Assembly: GCA_030533445.1 (NCBI GenBank)
Contig: CM060064.1
Coordinates: 42,688,787 to 42,752,786 of the forward strand
Reading direction: 5' to 3'
DNA length: 64,000 nucleotides
Source: Cyprinodon diabolis
Taxonomy: Eukaryota; Chordata; Actinopteri; Cyprinodontiformes; Cyprinodontidae
In this document: positions 33,905 through 45,383 of the stretch, one piece after another
Layout: every line of letters starts with the position of its first letter
Position numbering within the stretch: the first letter of the stretch is position 1
Made by a program: the position numbers and the translations under genes
The notes under the pieces: generated by a model
Told to the model about the DNA's origin: nothing
The model's input: only the letters and a program-made list of their open reading frames with translations
Databases searched by the model: none

Positions 33905-35882
33905 TGAAAAATAAAGAGAGCTTAGTTTTCAGCTTTCTATTCCTTTTTGTTTAACATCATACATCAGTTACCATATTTTAAAACTCTATAGTTGAATCCG
34001 TCAGTCAAGTTAAGACAAATTTCCTTTGACGTCGTCCTGTAAACAATCCATCTCATCCTTTGAACTGAACAGTTTTTCACATGTTCAGTCATTTTAAAGT
34101 CATGTATGAGAACAAACTGAGTCTGACACAGTAAAACTTTATTATTAGCTTATGTCAGAATAATAAGAACTGACTTACCAATAAAAATCATCCTATTAAT
34201 GTTTAATGTATTTCATGATATTTATGTAGGTTTTATGTTAAGGATTTATAACGCTAAAGTTATGGTTAAATTGTTTCAAATATGTAGATAGTTAGAATGC
34301 TATATACTTGCGTGAATATGAAATTTATAAACATGTAGGAAAAATAAGACTGCCTGCCAAAAATAATGGAGAAATTCTGCTGTATTAATGGACAGTAACT
34401 TTCCAATAAAACCTTCCAGCACAATATCAAGAAAAACTGAAAACCCTCAGAATAAAAACCATCTGCCTGTTAATAGGGTGAATTTATCAGCATCAATCTT
34501 TTGCATCCCACTACAAATGGAAATGATTTTGTTGTTTTAATATGAAAACATTTTTGTTTCCATTATGATAGAGGCCTAAAAATGTATCTAGGGCTTCAAC
34601 AGCACCCTCTGCTGGCCATCTATAGGTATTGACAACAAATTTTGACTAGTAATTCATATTGATGCTAATCAGATTTCATATGATTCAATTTGATATATTT
34701 ATGTTAAAGGAAGAAGTCTAAAGTAATATTTCTAAACAATGTCTAATTAACTCCAGTGAACTCAAGGAGACTAATACATTTCACATCATTTTTTTTTTTT
34801 TTTACTTCTCGTTTTTTTTTTTATGCATCTGTGTGTCGTTACTAACCTCCCTCCCCCTTAATGCTAACACTTTTTAAAGCCTAACCAGGGATGAAGGCTG
34901 CAAATTAGCGGTTGCAATGTTTAATTGTACTGTCCCTGTCAAATAAACAAATAAATAAAATAATCAACAGGACCAAATCATAATTTTGTTGCTGTACTGA
35001 CCAAAGAAAACAGGGTCTCACATTTTTTTATACTCAACATTCGTTGCATGTAAAGGTTATGTTGAATTGTAAGTGAATGTGTATCTGTTGAATTAGAATC
35101 ACCAATAATAGTATAAAAATAAATCAAACATATATTTTTTTAAATATATATCTGCATACGGGTTGCTCAGTGGAGCAGTGGATAGCACTGCTACCTTGCA
35201 GCAAAAAGGTTCCTGGTTCAATTCTTGTCCCGGGGTCTTTCTGCATGGAGTCTGCATATTCTCCCTGATATATACTGTATATATATATTTTTTTAATTCT
35301 CTCTCTTTCGGGATTTTAACATAAATCAATGAGCCTAATCTGTAGCAAAAGCATATACAGAAAACCTTCCTTGATATTTTTCTTTATAGAATGCACTCAT
35401 CTCTTGTAGAAATGTTTAGTTCCTTTATTGCTCGTCATTATGGTGAAGCTAATCACAGCACATAAAGCTTAGAATGGAGGAAAAAACATGTGGACAGACA
35501 TTTGAAATCATAAGAAGTTAGTAGAGAGGAGAACAGAGACACAACAAAGCATCTCCTTTGGAACATTAATGTGGATTATGGTTCTGTTTTCAGTCTATGC
35601 AGCAGATTTTACCACATGTAGGATTTCATATACTGGAAGATGCACAGTGCTTAGAACATTTTCTCTTATTCCGTAATTACTCGATATTTGATAAAAAAAT
35701 GGACAACAAATACATGCTTTTAATATACTAAGATATCTATTCTATCGAAAAAAAATATATAATAAAAATTAACATTTGGTAAATGTGGATAAGTAAATAG
35801 TTTAACTCAGTCTAAAATAACAACATTTACGCTCAGGTTTTTATGTTTAAATACGTATGTCATTTAGAAGTTTAAATGTGTC
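33905..35882 (-). repeat. 3' flank of gene D, duplicated behind gene B
   Basis: Matches 17090-17610 plus 20886-22315. It carries the uninterrupted sites for the Rex3-like LINE (GAAAACCCTCAG near 34440) and the Tc1 element (AAAAACCATCTGCC near 34458). A dispersed fish repeat occupies 35155-35275 (GGTTGCTCAGTGGAGCAGTG, GTCTTTCTGCATGGAGTCTG). Confidence 0.75.
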
Positions 35883-38800
35883 CTATTTAACAGTTAAAGC
35901 CTTCTTATTACAGATCCAGGCGTTCTTCTCATCACAGCTAACTGATCTCCAGCCTCTGCCTTTGAGAACAGTCACACACTGACCATCAGTTGCATTGTGT
36001 TTTATCCAGCTCCTGAAGAGAAACATCAGTTAGATATAAAACCTATTAATTTGACCATTCATAGAATAAGAATGTTTGTGTTTCTCACGTATTGATCAGT
36101 TCAGTCCCGTTGATCCATTTCCATTTTCCTTGATCAGCTCTCAAACCAATCCAGTATCCCTTAATGTTCTTTGTAGCAGGACTAAAGTTGTTGTTTATCT
36201 CCTTCTATGTTTGACATGACAATAACATAGAGAGGGATTTAAAAACTGCACATATATGATTAACAGTTTTTTTCCATAAAATTTAGTTTAATTTAACACA
36301 AGCTGTTTACCTTTTCCTCCTCGGTTTCTACAACAGTCAGATCTGAAACCTTTCCTTTACAGTCTTCTCGTGCTTCAGTCCAGTTTTTTCGATCCTTTTC
36401 GTCTGCATCATTATATGCATAGCAGCTGGTTTGGAAATGGTTCCAGTCTTTCTGACATGGCGAACAGTTTCTGCCTTAAACAGCAGAGATAAACAAGAAC
36501 ATGTTTATCAGCAAAATGCTATTATTGTTTGTTGCTTTTAGATATCAGGAGATCTATTCTTACCGTCATTCTTTTTAAGACAGTATTCATCAATGCTCCA
36601 CTGAGCTCTGCTGAGATTAAGCTCATTCTGAGTTTCCTCCAGCTTTTCCATTTGTTCCTTCAGCTTTTTTATTTGTTCCTCCAGCTTGCCAGTTTGATTT
36701 TTCCACTCCTCTTGTTGCATGTTTAGACTTTTGATCTTGCTTTCTAAAACATTGTACACTTCTGTCAGGTTGTTGATCTGATAGGTAAGTTTTAATTGTC
36801 TCACCTGAGTTTGTTGCTGAGAGCCGCTAACTTCTTGTTTCTCAACCAGATTTACTTTCAGCTCATTTACCTCAATCTTGTGCACCATACAAAATAAAAA
36901 TAAAGTATCTAGTATGTATTTTATCGGCAGTGTTTGCTTGACTTGAACAGATCTTTTAGAATTAGTTGCTCGCTGTTTGTAATAATCAACCATTTTAACC
37001 GTCTGCTTAAAAGATCCTTATCAGGTTTCGAAAGCCTTTCAAAATCACCCACAGAACAGGGAAGTATATGATGAAATAATGCCTTTAGCTGTCCTTTCAT
37101 TTGGTTTTAAGTGTTATAAAAGTGGTTTTTCACTCATTTAGTGTCAAGAGCTTGAAATACAGCCTTGTTATAACAAAGTTATAAGACTTTAAGATCAGAC
37201 ATTTGTTTTTTCTACTAATTCTCTTCGTTTTCAGTTGAAATTAAAGTTCATGTTACATTATCTACCATCATATTGCGTTTCTTGTGTACGGTGGGTTGAG
37301 GAAAAATGTATTTTAAAAAGAGAAGACCAAGACACAACCTGAAGTTATTTGCTCAGAACAAGGCTAATATTATGTACAACCCTGATTATAACATAGTCAA
37401 AAGTGAATAATAAAAAAGTTGATTTTACACAACATAGGTCCTTTAATGAGAACTCCAAACATCTGGCTCCTGGATTTTATAGGATTTTATAGGACTCTAA
37501 CTTCCATTATCACTATCTGAATGTGTATATTAGTTGATATAAACTTGAATTAATCTTTTGATAATTAATAGTCTGATAAAACAGTATTTCAGAATAAAAG
37601 TCAGATATTTCTGATTGGTACTGAATTTATAAAGACATTATTTGGTTTTGTGACTCAATGTAACTGTCAAAAATATAATCAGGATATTTTTTTAAGCTAT
37701 ACTTACGATAAAAAAGGAATCCTATGATTCCCAACATAAGTGCAATGCAAAGCAAGGCAAACAAACAACCCAAAATCAGACAGTAGAGGCGTTTTCTTTC
37801 TGCTCCTTTCTCTGATGAACATCCTGCCAAAATAAGACAACCAGAAGAATTGAATAATTTAATGAAGCAAATAATAATTACAAAATTTGAAGATGGCTGC
37901 TTTCATTCTTAAGCTTTGGACCAGGGGTCATCAGTCCTGGTCCTCAGGAACCCCCATCCTCCCTGTTTGAAATGTTTCTCTACCCCAGAGCCGCATTTCA
38001 GAAAACAGAATAAGTAAAAAACTTGGAACACTGGAAAAAACGATCTAGAAATAAGTAAAAATGTCTTAAATTAAGTGTATTTACCCTTAATCTGAGTAGG
38101 TAAATAAGAAAGTTTGCCAATGGAATGAGTATTTTTACTCTTAAAATAAGATAATTAGATAATATGCACTTGAACTAAGACAATGCAATTGTTTTTTCTT
38201 ATTTTAATTGTAATTTGTCTTGTTCCATTGGCAAAATGTCTCTTTTACCTCCTCAACCCAAGAAAAATTCAGTTATTTTAAGAAAAAATGACTTATCTAG
38301 ATTTCGATTTTTTTCCAGTGAATACATTCTGGGATAGATCACTGCATACCCTGTTATTTGTTGTTGTTTTTTTCTGCTTGTTTTGTTGTTTCGAAAAAAC
38401 AGATAACCATTATGATTCAAGTCTTTCTCATATTTAAGCTGATAGCTGAGCCGCGTCTTTGTCCTGTAACTAGATGTGTTCATTTCTGGGGTCATACATT
38501 TTTCAGCCTCACAATTTTTCACAAGAGTCACTAATTAAACGTAGTCAACACACTTGTTTATATGTAGATGTTAGAGCTTGGCCTGTTTTCCAGTGTAGTC
38601 CTGTTTCTCTGACTGTGACTGGATGGATATGATCTTTTCATCCTCTGACATGGAAGCTGGCTTGGAGCTCATCTGCCTGGCTGTATGTTTCCTGGGCGGG
38701 GCGCCTGTGGAGCTGGTTAACAGTTACCTTTAGTATCTCTGCTTCTTTTTCTATGTTCACTTCTGTCTCCTTGAACCCCAGTCGGCCTCAGCAGATGGCC

Positions 38801-40983
38801 GCTCACACTGAGCCTGGTTCTGCTGAAGGTTTCTTCCTGTCAAAAGGGAGTTTTTCCTCTCCACTGTCACTACAAGCATGCTTGGTGTCAGGGATTGCCT
38901 TCGAGTAAATGAGTCGATGCAATCAGCTTGTTTTTCCGAACTAATTTGACTCTATGATCTGGTTGAATTATCTCAAGTTCCTTGAGATGAAATTTGTTCT
39001 GAATTGACGCTATATAAATAAAGTGAATTGAATGAATAAAAGTTTCAGAACGGATTGCTCTTATGACACAATAAGGACAAATTCTTTTTGCTGTACTTCT
39101 TTTCAGCTTCTGACCAACAAAATGATACCAGAGTTGACTTATGAACCAAATCGTTATTTGAGCAAATAGCAGCTCTAAGGAGGTGATCGACCACAGCAGT
39201 GGAAATACCAAGCCTTTTTTTTTAGCACATTCTATAGCGACATCTTCATGCCTTTAAGCACTTAGATGTTAATTGTTGTTTTTTTTTACTTTTTGTAGTA
39301 GATCTCAAGATCCCATACTGGTTAACTGAGAACCTAAAGGGGGTGTGGCCACAACTTTGGAAATCGATCACCTATGGTGTCGGTTTTCACCGTTAGCAGA
39401 GAGGGGGGAATCTCTACCCAGGGTGCGGAAAGTTGGAATCAAGACTGAGGTGATTAGAAAATCTTTTTTCTCTTTGATTATTAAATAATTACGCTTTGAT
39501 CAATTATATTTTATAACAGAGCTTTGCAAATAGGGAAGTTCCAAAGCATTTGTGGACTGATTTAGTAATGAAATTAACCCTGCCATCCACAGTTTGGCAA
39601 GTTCCGTTGTGTTCAGTCATTTGAACTGCTTGACATAGTTTTTATGCCTGATGCCATTAATGATACCATCCCCCTGCATTAAAGGGAAAGAAAAAAAAAA
39701 TATTACAAAAGTTGCAATAGTGTCCTCCTCTATTGGTTTTTATAAACAGTTCTTCCTTTGAGAAAATGACAAGTAGCTCTGACATTTTCACCATAGAGAA
39801 GTGGTTAGGAAATATTTATTATAGGCTATTTAGGCTTTCAGTCTTTGCACCATAGCTTACCAAATCAGTGAATCTGTGACTGACCTCATGTTCTCTGGAA
39901 GACAGCTGCAGACCTGCATTTGGCTGGATTACTCACACCTAACTAGACACAGTCTGGCTTTATCTCCTTACCTCAACTTTTAATTTCTGGATTTTGTGAA
40001 ACGGGCCTCTAGACTGAAGAGCCCTGCCTTACACCATTTAAGGTAATAACACTTCATCATCCATAAGTTGTCTCTTAGGGGTTGATGATGTTCTTTTCTC
40101 TTGGGAAAAAGCAGGGAACACAATAACATGGCAAACAACGATGCATCCAAACAATTACAGCTAAGGGCAGTTCAAAGTAAACAGTATTGTCTCTAAACTA
40201 TGGGAGGAAGGTGCAGTACCCAGAGAAAACCCTCTAATGAACTGAGAACAGGCAGTCTTCCTGTAGAAAGTTTGAAAGCCTGGCGTTTCAACCAAGTAGC
40301 TGAAGGTTTTTTTGTTTTTTTTTATGGTCCTTTTCATCAGACCACAAAGGTAAGTGCTCTGAAACTATTAGACATGTCTCTAGTCCAACAAGTTATTATT
40401 TTTCCATGGTACTGGTGGCCAATACTTTACAAATTATCAGACAGGAAATGGGATGAAGGATTACACAAGGTTTTAACAAATCAGGATTCAAACCCAGGAC
40501 CGGTCCATCAAGGCAGATGGCCTCCGTACATGAGGAGGGTGCTCTACCTTCTCCAAAGCATCCTGCTGATGACCTGATTTAGGCGTCTGCATAGACACAT
40601 CTAAAGCTGTAGGACACCAGGTGCCATTCAGAGGGAAAGTCACTGAGCTTTTTTTAAAACAATTTTTTATTATAAAAAGATAAGTTGTTCTACAACTTAC
40701 CTTTTGAGTCAGAAGTCTGTTGAGTATTTAGATTATTCACATTTACTTCAGCGTAAGCAGATTCTTCCCCATTTTTAGCTGAAACGATCAACGTATAAAA
40801 AATTAACGTTTAGCAACATTGCATTTAAGAAAAAAGACAAAGAAGCTAACAGATTAAGTTTTATCAGTTATCAGAGTTTTCTTCTATGATGCATTAATGA
40901 AAAGAATAGAACTTACATATTGATTTTCTTTTTTTCTTATTTTTGAACGTCACTGCAGCATATTGAACTTCCTCCTCTTGCAT
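35883..40983 (-). CDS. Gene D: C-type lectin-like receptor with two ITIMs and a long stalk
   Basis: Seven coding exons (high to low): 40983-40917, 40778-40701, 37823-37707, 36908-36564, 36474-36311, 36204-36089, 36012-35883. Total 1017 bp, 338 aa. Start MQEEEVQYAAVTFKNK. Two canonical ITIMs: VQYAAV (Tyr8) and SAYAEV (Tyr31). The ancestral exon 1 donor is mutated (GT to AT), and a GTAAGT 24 bp downstream keeps the phase while adding basic residues. TM at about 61-87 (LGCLFALLCIALMLGIIGFL). The long coiled-coil stalk has heptads such as LEEQIKKLKEQMEKLEETQ. Its acceptor is uncertain: the homologous AG is lost, and ACTAG at 36910-36909 is the one that preserves frame. The CTLD (Cys206 to about 332) has [36 protein letters not shown] and WICN/E-type final cysteines, without EPN/QPD or WND. 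Probable inhibitory receptor. Confidence 0.8.
38029..38320. mobile_element. MITE in a gene D intron
   Basis: 292 bp with inverted ends: left CACTGGAAAAAACGATCTAG, right the complement of CTAGATTTCGATTTTTTTCC followed by AGTG. The interior is AT-rich with TTAAATTAAGTG and TCTTGTTCCATTGGCAAAAT, which I recognise as a common fish MITE. No coding sequence. The flanking duplication could not be settled. Confidence 0.7.
38560..39035 (+). repeat. LINE 3'-end-like dispersed repeat
   Basis: Holds GAAGGTTTCTTCCTGTCAAA, GGGAGTTTTTCCTCTCCACT and, at its end, CTATATAAATAAAGTGAATT followed by GAATGAA. I recognise these as the 3' untranslated part of a common fish LINE. It lies in the exon 2-TM intron of gene D. 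Confidence 0.6.
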
Positions 40984-41814
40984 CGTTTGTGTTAAGAAAC
41001 GACCTCACTTCTAAACATCTAAGCTGTCACTTCTTCTGAGGTAAGCCTTATACTCTCAGTTCCGCTTCATTATACATATATATCTATTTCGAAAAACACA
41101 TTGCAAAGACAACTCCTCCTGACCAAAAGGAACTAAAATCCACACTTGAAAGAGCATTTCTATGCTTATAGTGTAGATGTAACGTCATTCCTTATGCTAG
41201 TTTGCCTTTATTGTGGATTTCTTTAACAAACTTGTTTTAGAAATAAATAGTTTCAACAATGAGTCACAAAATCAGATTAAGCTGTCTCTTTTTTTTAGGT
41301 CCTTTCCTATATGTGGTAAAAAGCAACATGTTTAACTCATTGAAGGCTGTATTATATTTATGAAAGAAAATACTTCTAGTAAAATGGATGGAAACTGGGC
41401 TTATAAACTTGGAATTCATATAGAAAATGGGTAATTACTGCTACAGCTAATTACTGCAGGGATTATGTGAGAAAAAACAAGGAACTGAACATGTGCCGTA
41501 ATGATCAAACTTTTCTGCACCAATATGAATGGAAAATTGGGGCGTTTTTTTCCCCCACCGGGATCGGCAACACTTAGCATGCATTATATATTCAGGTTAA
41601 TCTTAAAACACACAAGATGATGTAAAAAAAAAAAAATTAAACACCTTATTTAATTATCAGCTTTAATATTCAAACATTTCCATGATACAGAAATATGTTA
41701 CTCTCCTTATCCTTTTTTAATAGCACCCTTTGACAGGAAGAAAACTACTGTAAGCGCTTTAGAATCAAGTTATCATAATTAGGATGAATATAATCAAAGT
41801 TGCCTACAAAGAGG
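40984..41814. other. Upstream region of gene D
   Basis: AT-rich DNA with the presumed promoter and 5' UTR of gene D near 40984-41200. The CRE-like block seen upstream of A and B was not found, and no other feature was recognised. Confidence 0.4.
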
Positions 41815-41990
41815 CACATTTTGTGTCACTGTTGCCTTGCAGCAGCAATATCTTGGGTTTGATTCCTGGTCCAGGCTCTTTCTGCATGGAGGCTGCATGT
41901 TCTCCCCATGTATTATATGTTCTCTCCAGGTACTTTGGTTCCTCCCAAAGTCCAAAAACAGGACTGTTAGGTTAATTAGCATCTCTAAAT
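41815..41990 (+). repeat. Dispersed fish repeat
   Basis: Carries GTTGCCTTGCAGCAGCAATA, CTTTCTGCATGGAGGCTGCA and AGGACTGTTAGGTTAATTAG. Same family as the fragments at 21420-21560 and 35155-35275. Confidence 0.6.
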
Positions 41991-42059
41991 TGTTCTTAGA
42001 TGCTTAAAACAAAACAATATGTGGATGCAACATGATTTTCTCCAACTAAATGAGGACAG

Positions 42060-42430
42060 ATCCAGAGTTTGCTCCCAGTTTCAGCTACTACAGCTAGAAA
42101 CCACTGATAATGGCTGAAATCTTGGTGTCATGATGGACTCAGAGAGTTAGTAAGTCAGCCTTTTATTACCTGAAGGACATTTCCAGGATTAAAGGACTAA
42201 TGTCCAAGTAGGATCTAGTAAAAACAAATTTATACATTCATCTTCAGTAGAATTGATCAATGCAACAGTGTCTTCATAGGTTTGCCTAAAAAGTCCATTA
42301 GACAGCTGCAGCGGATCCAAAACGCTGCTGCTCGTGTTCTCACTAGAACCAGCCTACTCTGTACACACAGAACTAGAACCAAACATGGAGGAGCAGCATT
42401 TGGTTCCTCTGATCCACTTCTTTTGAAAAA
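42060..42430 (+). mobile_element. Decayed LINE fragment (end of reverse transcriptase)
   Basis: Frame-shifted translation gives -NLGVMMDSE-, then ISRIKGLMSK-like residues, then IRQLQRIQNAAARVLTRTS. These are typical of the C-terminal part of fish LINE reverse transcriptases. Stops interrupt the frame and neither end of an element is present. Confidence 0.65.
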
Positions 42431-42683
42431 AAAACCCATAAGGGTGAAAAATTGCTAAGTTCTTTGAAGTCAAATGTACAATCCCATATCTTTAGAACTG
42501 CCTTTGAATGTTGGTATTATTAGTCTAAGGTTTTGGTCCAACTGTTTTATTTATTTTACTACCTGCTTTGAACATGTTTTTATCTTCATTTGCTTTTATA
42601 CCCCTGTTATTTTTCTTTCACTTCAGTGTTTAACTAACGTAAACCGCTTTGAATTATCCTTGTACTGAATTGTAATATAGAAA

Positions 42684-43078
42684 TAGTGTTGCACCGATAC
42701 CAGTATCGGACGGGACCCTGATACTGCGCTAAGATGGTAGTATCGGTATCAGTGAGTAACAACAAATAGGGCACCGATACCATTTTCAGAGCCAAAAGTT
42801 TATTCAACTATTGTCACCCATTACAGGTAGGCAATAAACGGTTCTACTGGATTCACTATGTATTAGTCTTTTTCCTGATTCACAAAGGTAGGCAGCAGCT
42901 TCACAAAGCCATGATGGCAATTATTTAAAATTCAAGTAGTATGCAGTTCTTCATATATACACACACACATACATCAATTTCAAACAGAAGGTATCGGAAT
43001 GGTATCGGAATGGTATACTGTGCAGCCAGTTATCGGATATCGGTATCGGGGCCAAAAAATGGCATTGGTGCAACACTA
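42684..43078. mobile_element. hAT-type MITE
   Basis: 395 bp with 12-bp perfect terminal inverted repeats (TAGTGTTGCACC at both ends) and an 8-bp target duplication with one mismatch (TATAGAAA at 42676-42683, TATACAAA at 43079-43086). Ends of this form and an 8-bp duplication are diagnostic of hAT elements. The interior repeats GATACCAGTATCGG-like inverted motifs and has no transposase. A truncated inverted copy lies at 11120-11415. Confidence 0.9.
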
Positions 43079-43389
43079 TATACAAACAAACTTACCTTGT
43101 CTTTTAATGAGAACTGCAGAAACAAATAAAATCCTTACAAAAAGATCTCAAAACCAAAGTTTCTTTATCATCTGCATTTGTGTTAATTTTCTAAGGCTTA
43201 GATTAATTTTACATTAGTTATATTCTCTTGTTTTTTTTTTCTTTTTTCGCTGTCATATTTGTACCATAAAGAAATGTTTTCCTCTTCCCAAAGATTTTTA
43301 ACTAAAATCAGATCTTAACTTTGACTAGGCCGTTCGTCTGCTCTAAATCCATCTACAATTGACCATCATGTTAGCTAAAGCTGTATTTT

Positions 43390-43617
43390 TAGGCCCGAGC
43401 AGCTAAGCGCTGCGAAGGCCTATTGTATCTGTAATGTTTATTATTATTATTAGGCCCGAGCAGCAAAGCGGCTGCGAAGGCCTATTGTATTTCGAAAGTT
43501 TCTTATTATTATTAGGCCCGAGCAGCAAAGCGCTGCGAAGGCCTATTGTATTTCGAAAGTTTCTTATTAGGCCCGAGCAGCAAAGCGCTGCGAAGGCCTA
43601 TTGTATTTCGAAAGTTT
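43390..43617. repeat. Cluster of four palindromic TAGGCC...GGCCTA motifs
   Basis: Near-identical imperfect palindromes of about 33 bp (TAGGCCCGAGCAGC, AAAG, CGCTGCGAAGGCCTA) start at 43390, 43451, 43513 and 43568. Each is followed by TTGTATTTCGAAAGTTTCTT or a variant and a (TTA)n run. The paired arms TAGGCC/GGCCTA and GCAGC/GCTGC could fold into a hairpin. Single copies recur at 47761 and 52442, at the head of units 2 and 3. Confidence 0.9.
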
Positions 43618-43618
43618 C

Positions 43619-43674
<56 letters not shown>

Positions 43675-45383
43675 TTTCTTTTCTCACTTCAAACGCATTT
43701 TACGGGGACTTCGCATATTCAAAAACTCAGGAAAACGTGGCAGTAAATTGTCCCCCGCGTGAAATAGCCGGTCTATAATGGAATCCAAAATGGCCGCCCC
43801 CAAATTACGCCACAGCGCCCCCTAACGTGAGTTGGGGGAAACTGTAAGTCCCAGAGATTTGAACTTTGGCACACAGGTAGATCACCTCAAATCATGAAAA
43901 AAAGTCTCTTGGAGGTATGCCCTAAAACCCACAGGAAGTCAGCCATTTTGGGTCAAAGTGCGATTTTTGGCCATTTTTCATTTTCGCTCATGTCGAACTT
44001 TAACGAACTCCTCCTAGGGATAATGAGCTATCGGCTTCAAACTCGGTCATTATGCAGTTAAGGCATTGGAGATTAAAAGTTATCAAAGGTTTTCGTTTTT
44101 GAGCATGTTTAAGGGGTCCCCAGGGGCCCCAAAGTTAGGGCACTTTTGAAGAATTTCAAAGTGGAATAACTTTTACAAAAAAAGTTCAAATCAAACCAAG
44201 TTAGGCAGTAAGGAGCCCCTTTGGGTGCTTGACCATACTGGATGGTCAAATGATGACATCATCTAAGCCCCGCCCCCTAAGGGAAGAAAGTCACTTTTTT
44301 CACTTGGGAGGGTCCCTTTCAGTCATATTAAACACCAGCACCTTGAAACTTTGTCAGATGATAGAAAACATGTTGGTCTAACTTCGTTTAAAGCACAAAG
44401 ATTTTGAGTTAAATGGTGTTGCTATGGTGACCCGGCAAAGTCAGGTGTTTCGCCGTGATCATACTTTTGGCTCTCATCTCCTCATAGATCCTTCAATCTG
44501 CACCAAAGTCACTAGGATGGAACTTGGTCCAAGCCCACACAAGAATCTAGGCCAATAATCGATGGGCGTGGCTTACTTTCTATACAGCGCCCCCTAGAAA
44601 AACTAAAACGACCAGCCCCAAGCCATGCAATGACTTAGGATTATGAAAGTTGGCACACATGTTAAACACCCCAGGACCTACAAAAAAGCCTCTTGGACCC
44701 ATGGTCTAAACCCCACAGGAAGTCGGCCATTTTTGATTGAAGTTCAAATTTTCACCGTAATTTTGCACTTTATAGCCTCTATATTTGAACGAACTCCTCC
44801 TACAGCTTTTGAGTCACAGGCTTCAAACTAACTCCAACTTGACTTGAGGCATTGGGGATCAAAATTTATCAAAGGAATTTTTCTACATCAAAGCATGTGG
44901 GCGTGGCCAGGCGTCAAACTTGGTCATTAGGCAGGGAAACAAAGGGTAAGCCCCGTGCCATGTTATGACTGAGAGTTCTGAAACTTGGACCACTTATGTA
45001 ACCCCTCAGGACCTACAAAAAAGTCTCTTGGGGCCATGGTCCAAATCACACAGGAAGTCGGCCATTTTGAATCAAAGAAATCCCTTTGCTTTCTTACCTT
45101 TGTGACCTATTTGAGCGAACTCCTCCTAGAGCTTTTGAGTTACACACTTTATATTCACCGTATAATGACTTGAGACATTGGGGATCAAAAGTTATCAAAG
45201 GAATTTTTCTAAATCAAAGCATGTGGGCGTGGCCAAGCGCCAAACTTGGTCATTAGGCAGGGAAACAAAGGGTAAGCCCCGTGCCATGTTATGACTGAGA
45301 GTTCTGAAACTTGGACCACTTATGTAACCCCTCAGGACCTACAAAAAAGTCTCTTGGGCCCATGGTCTAAACCTCTCATGAAG

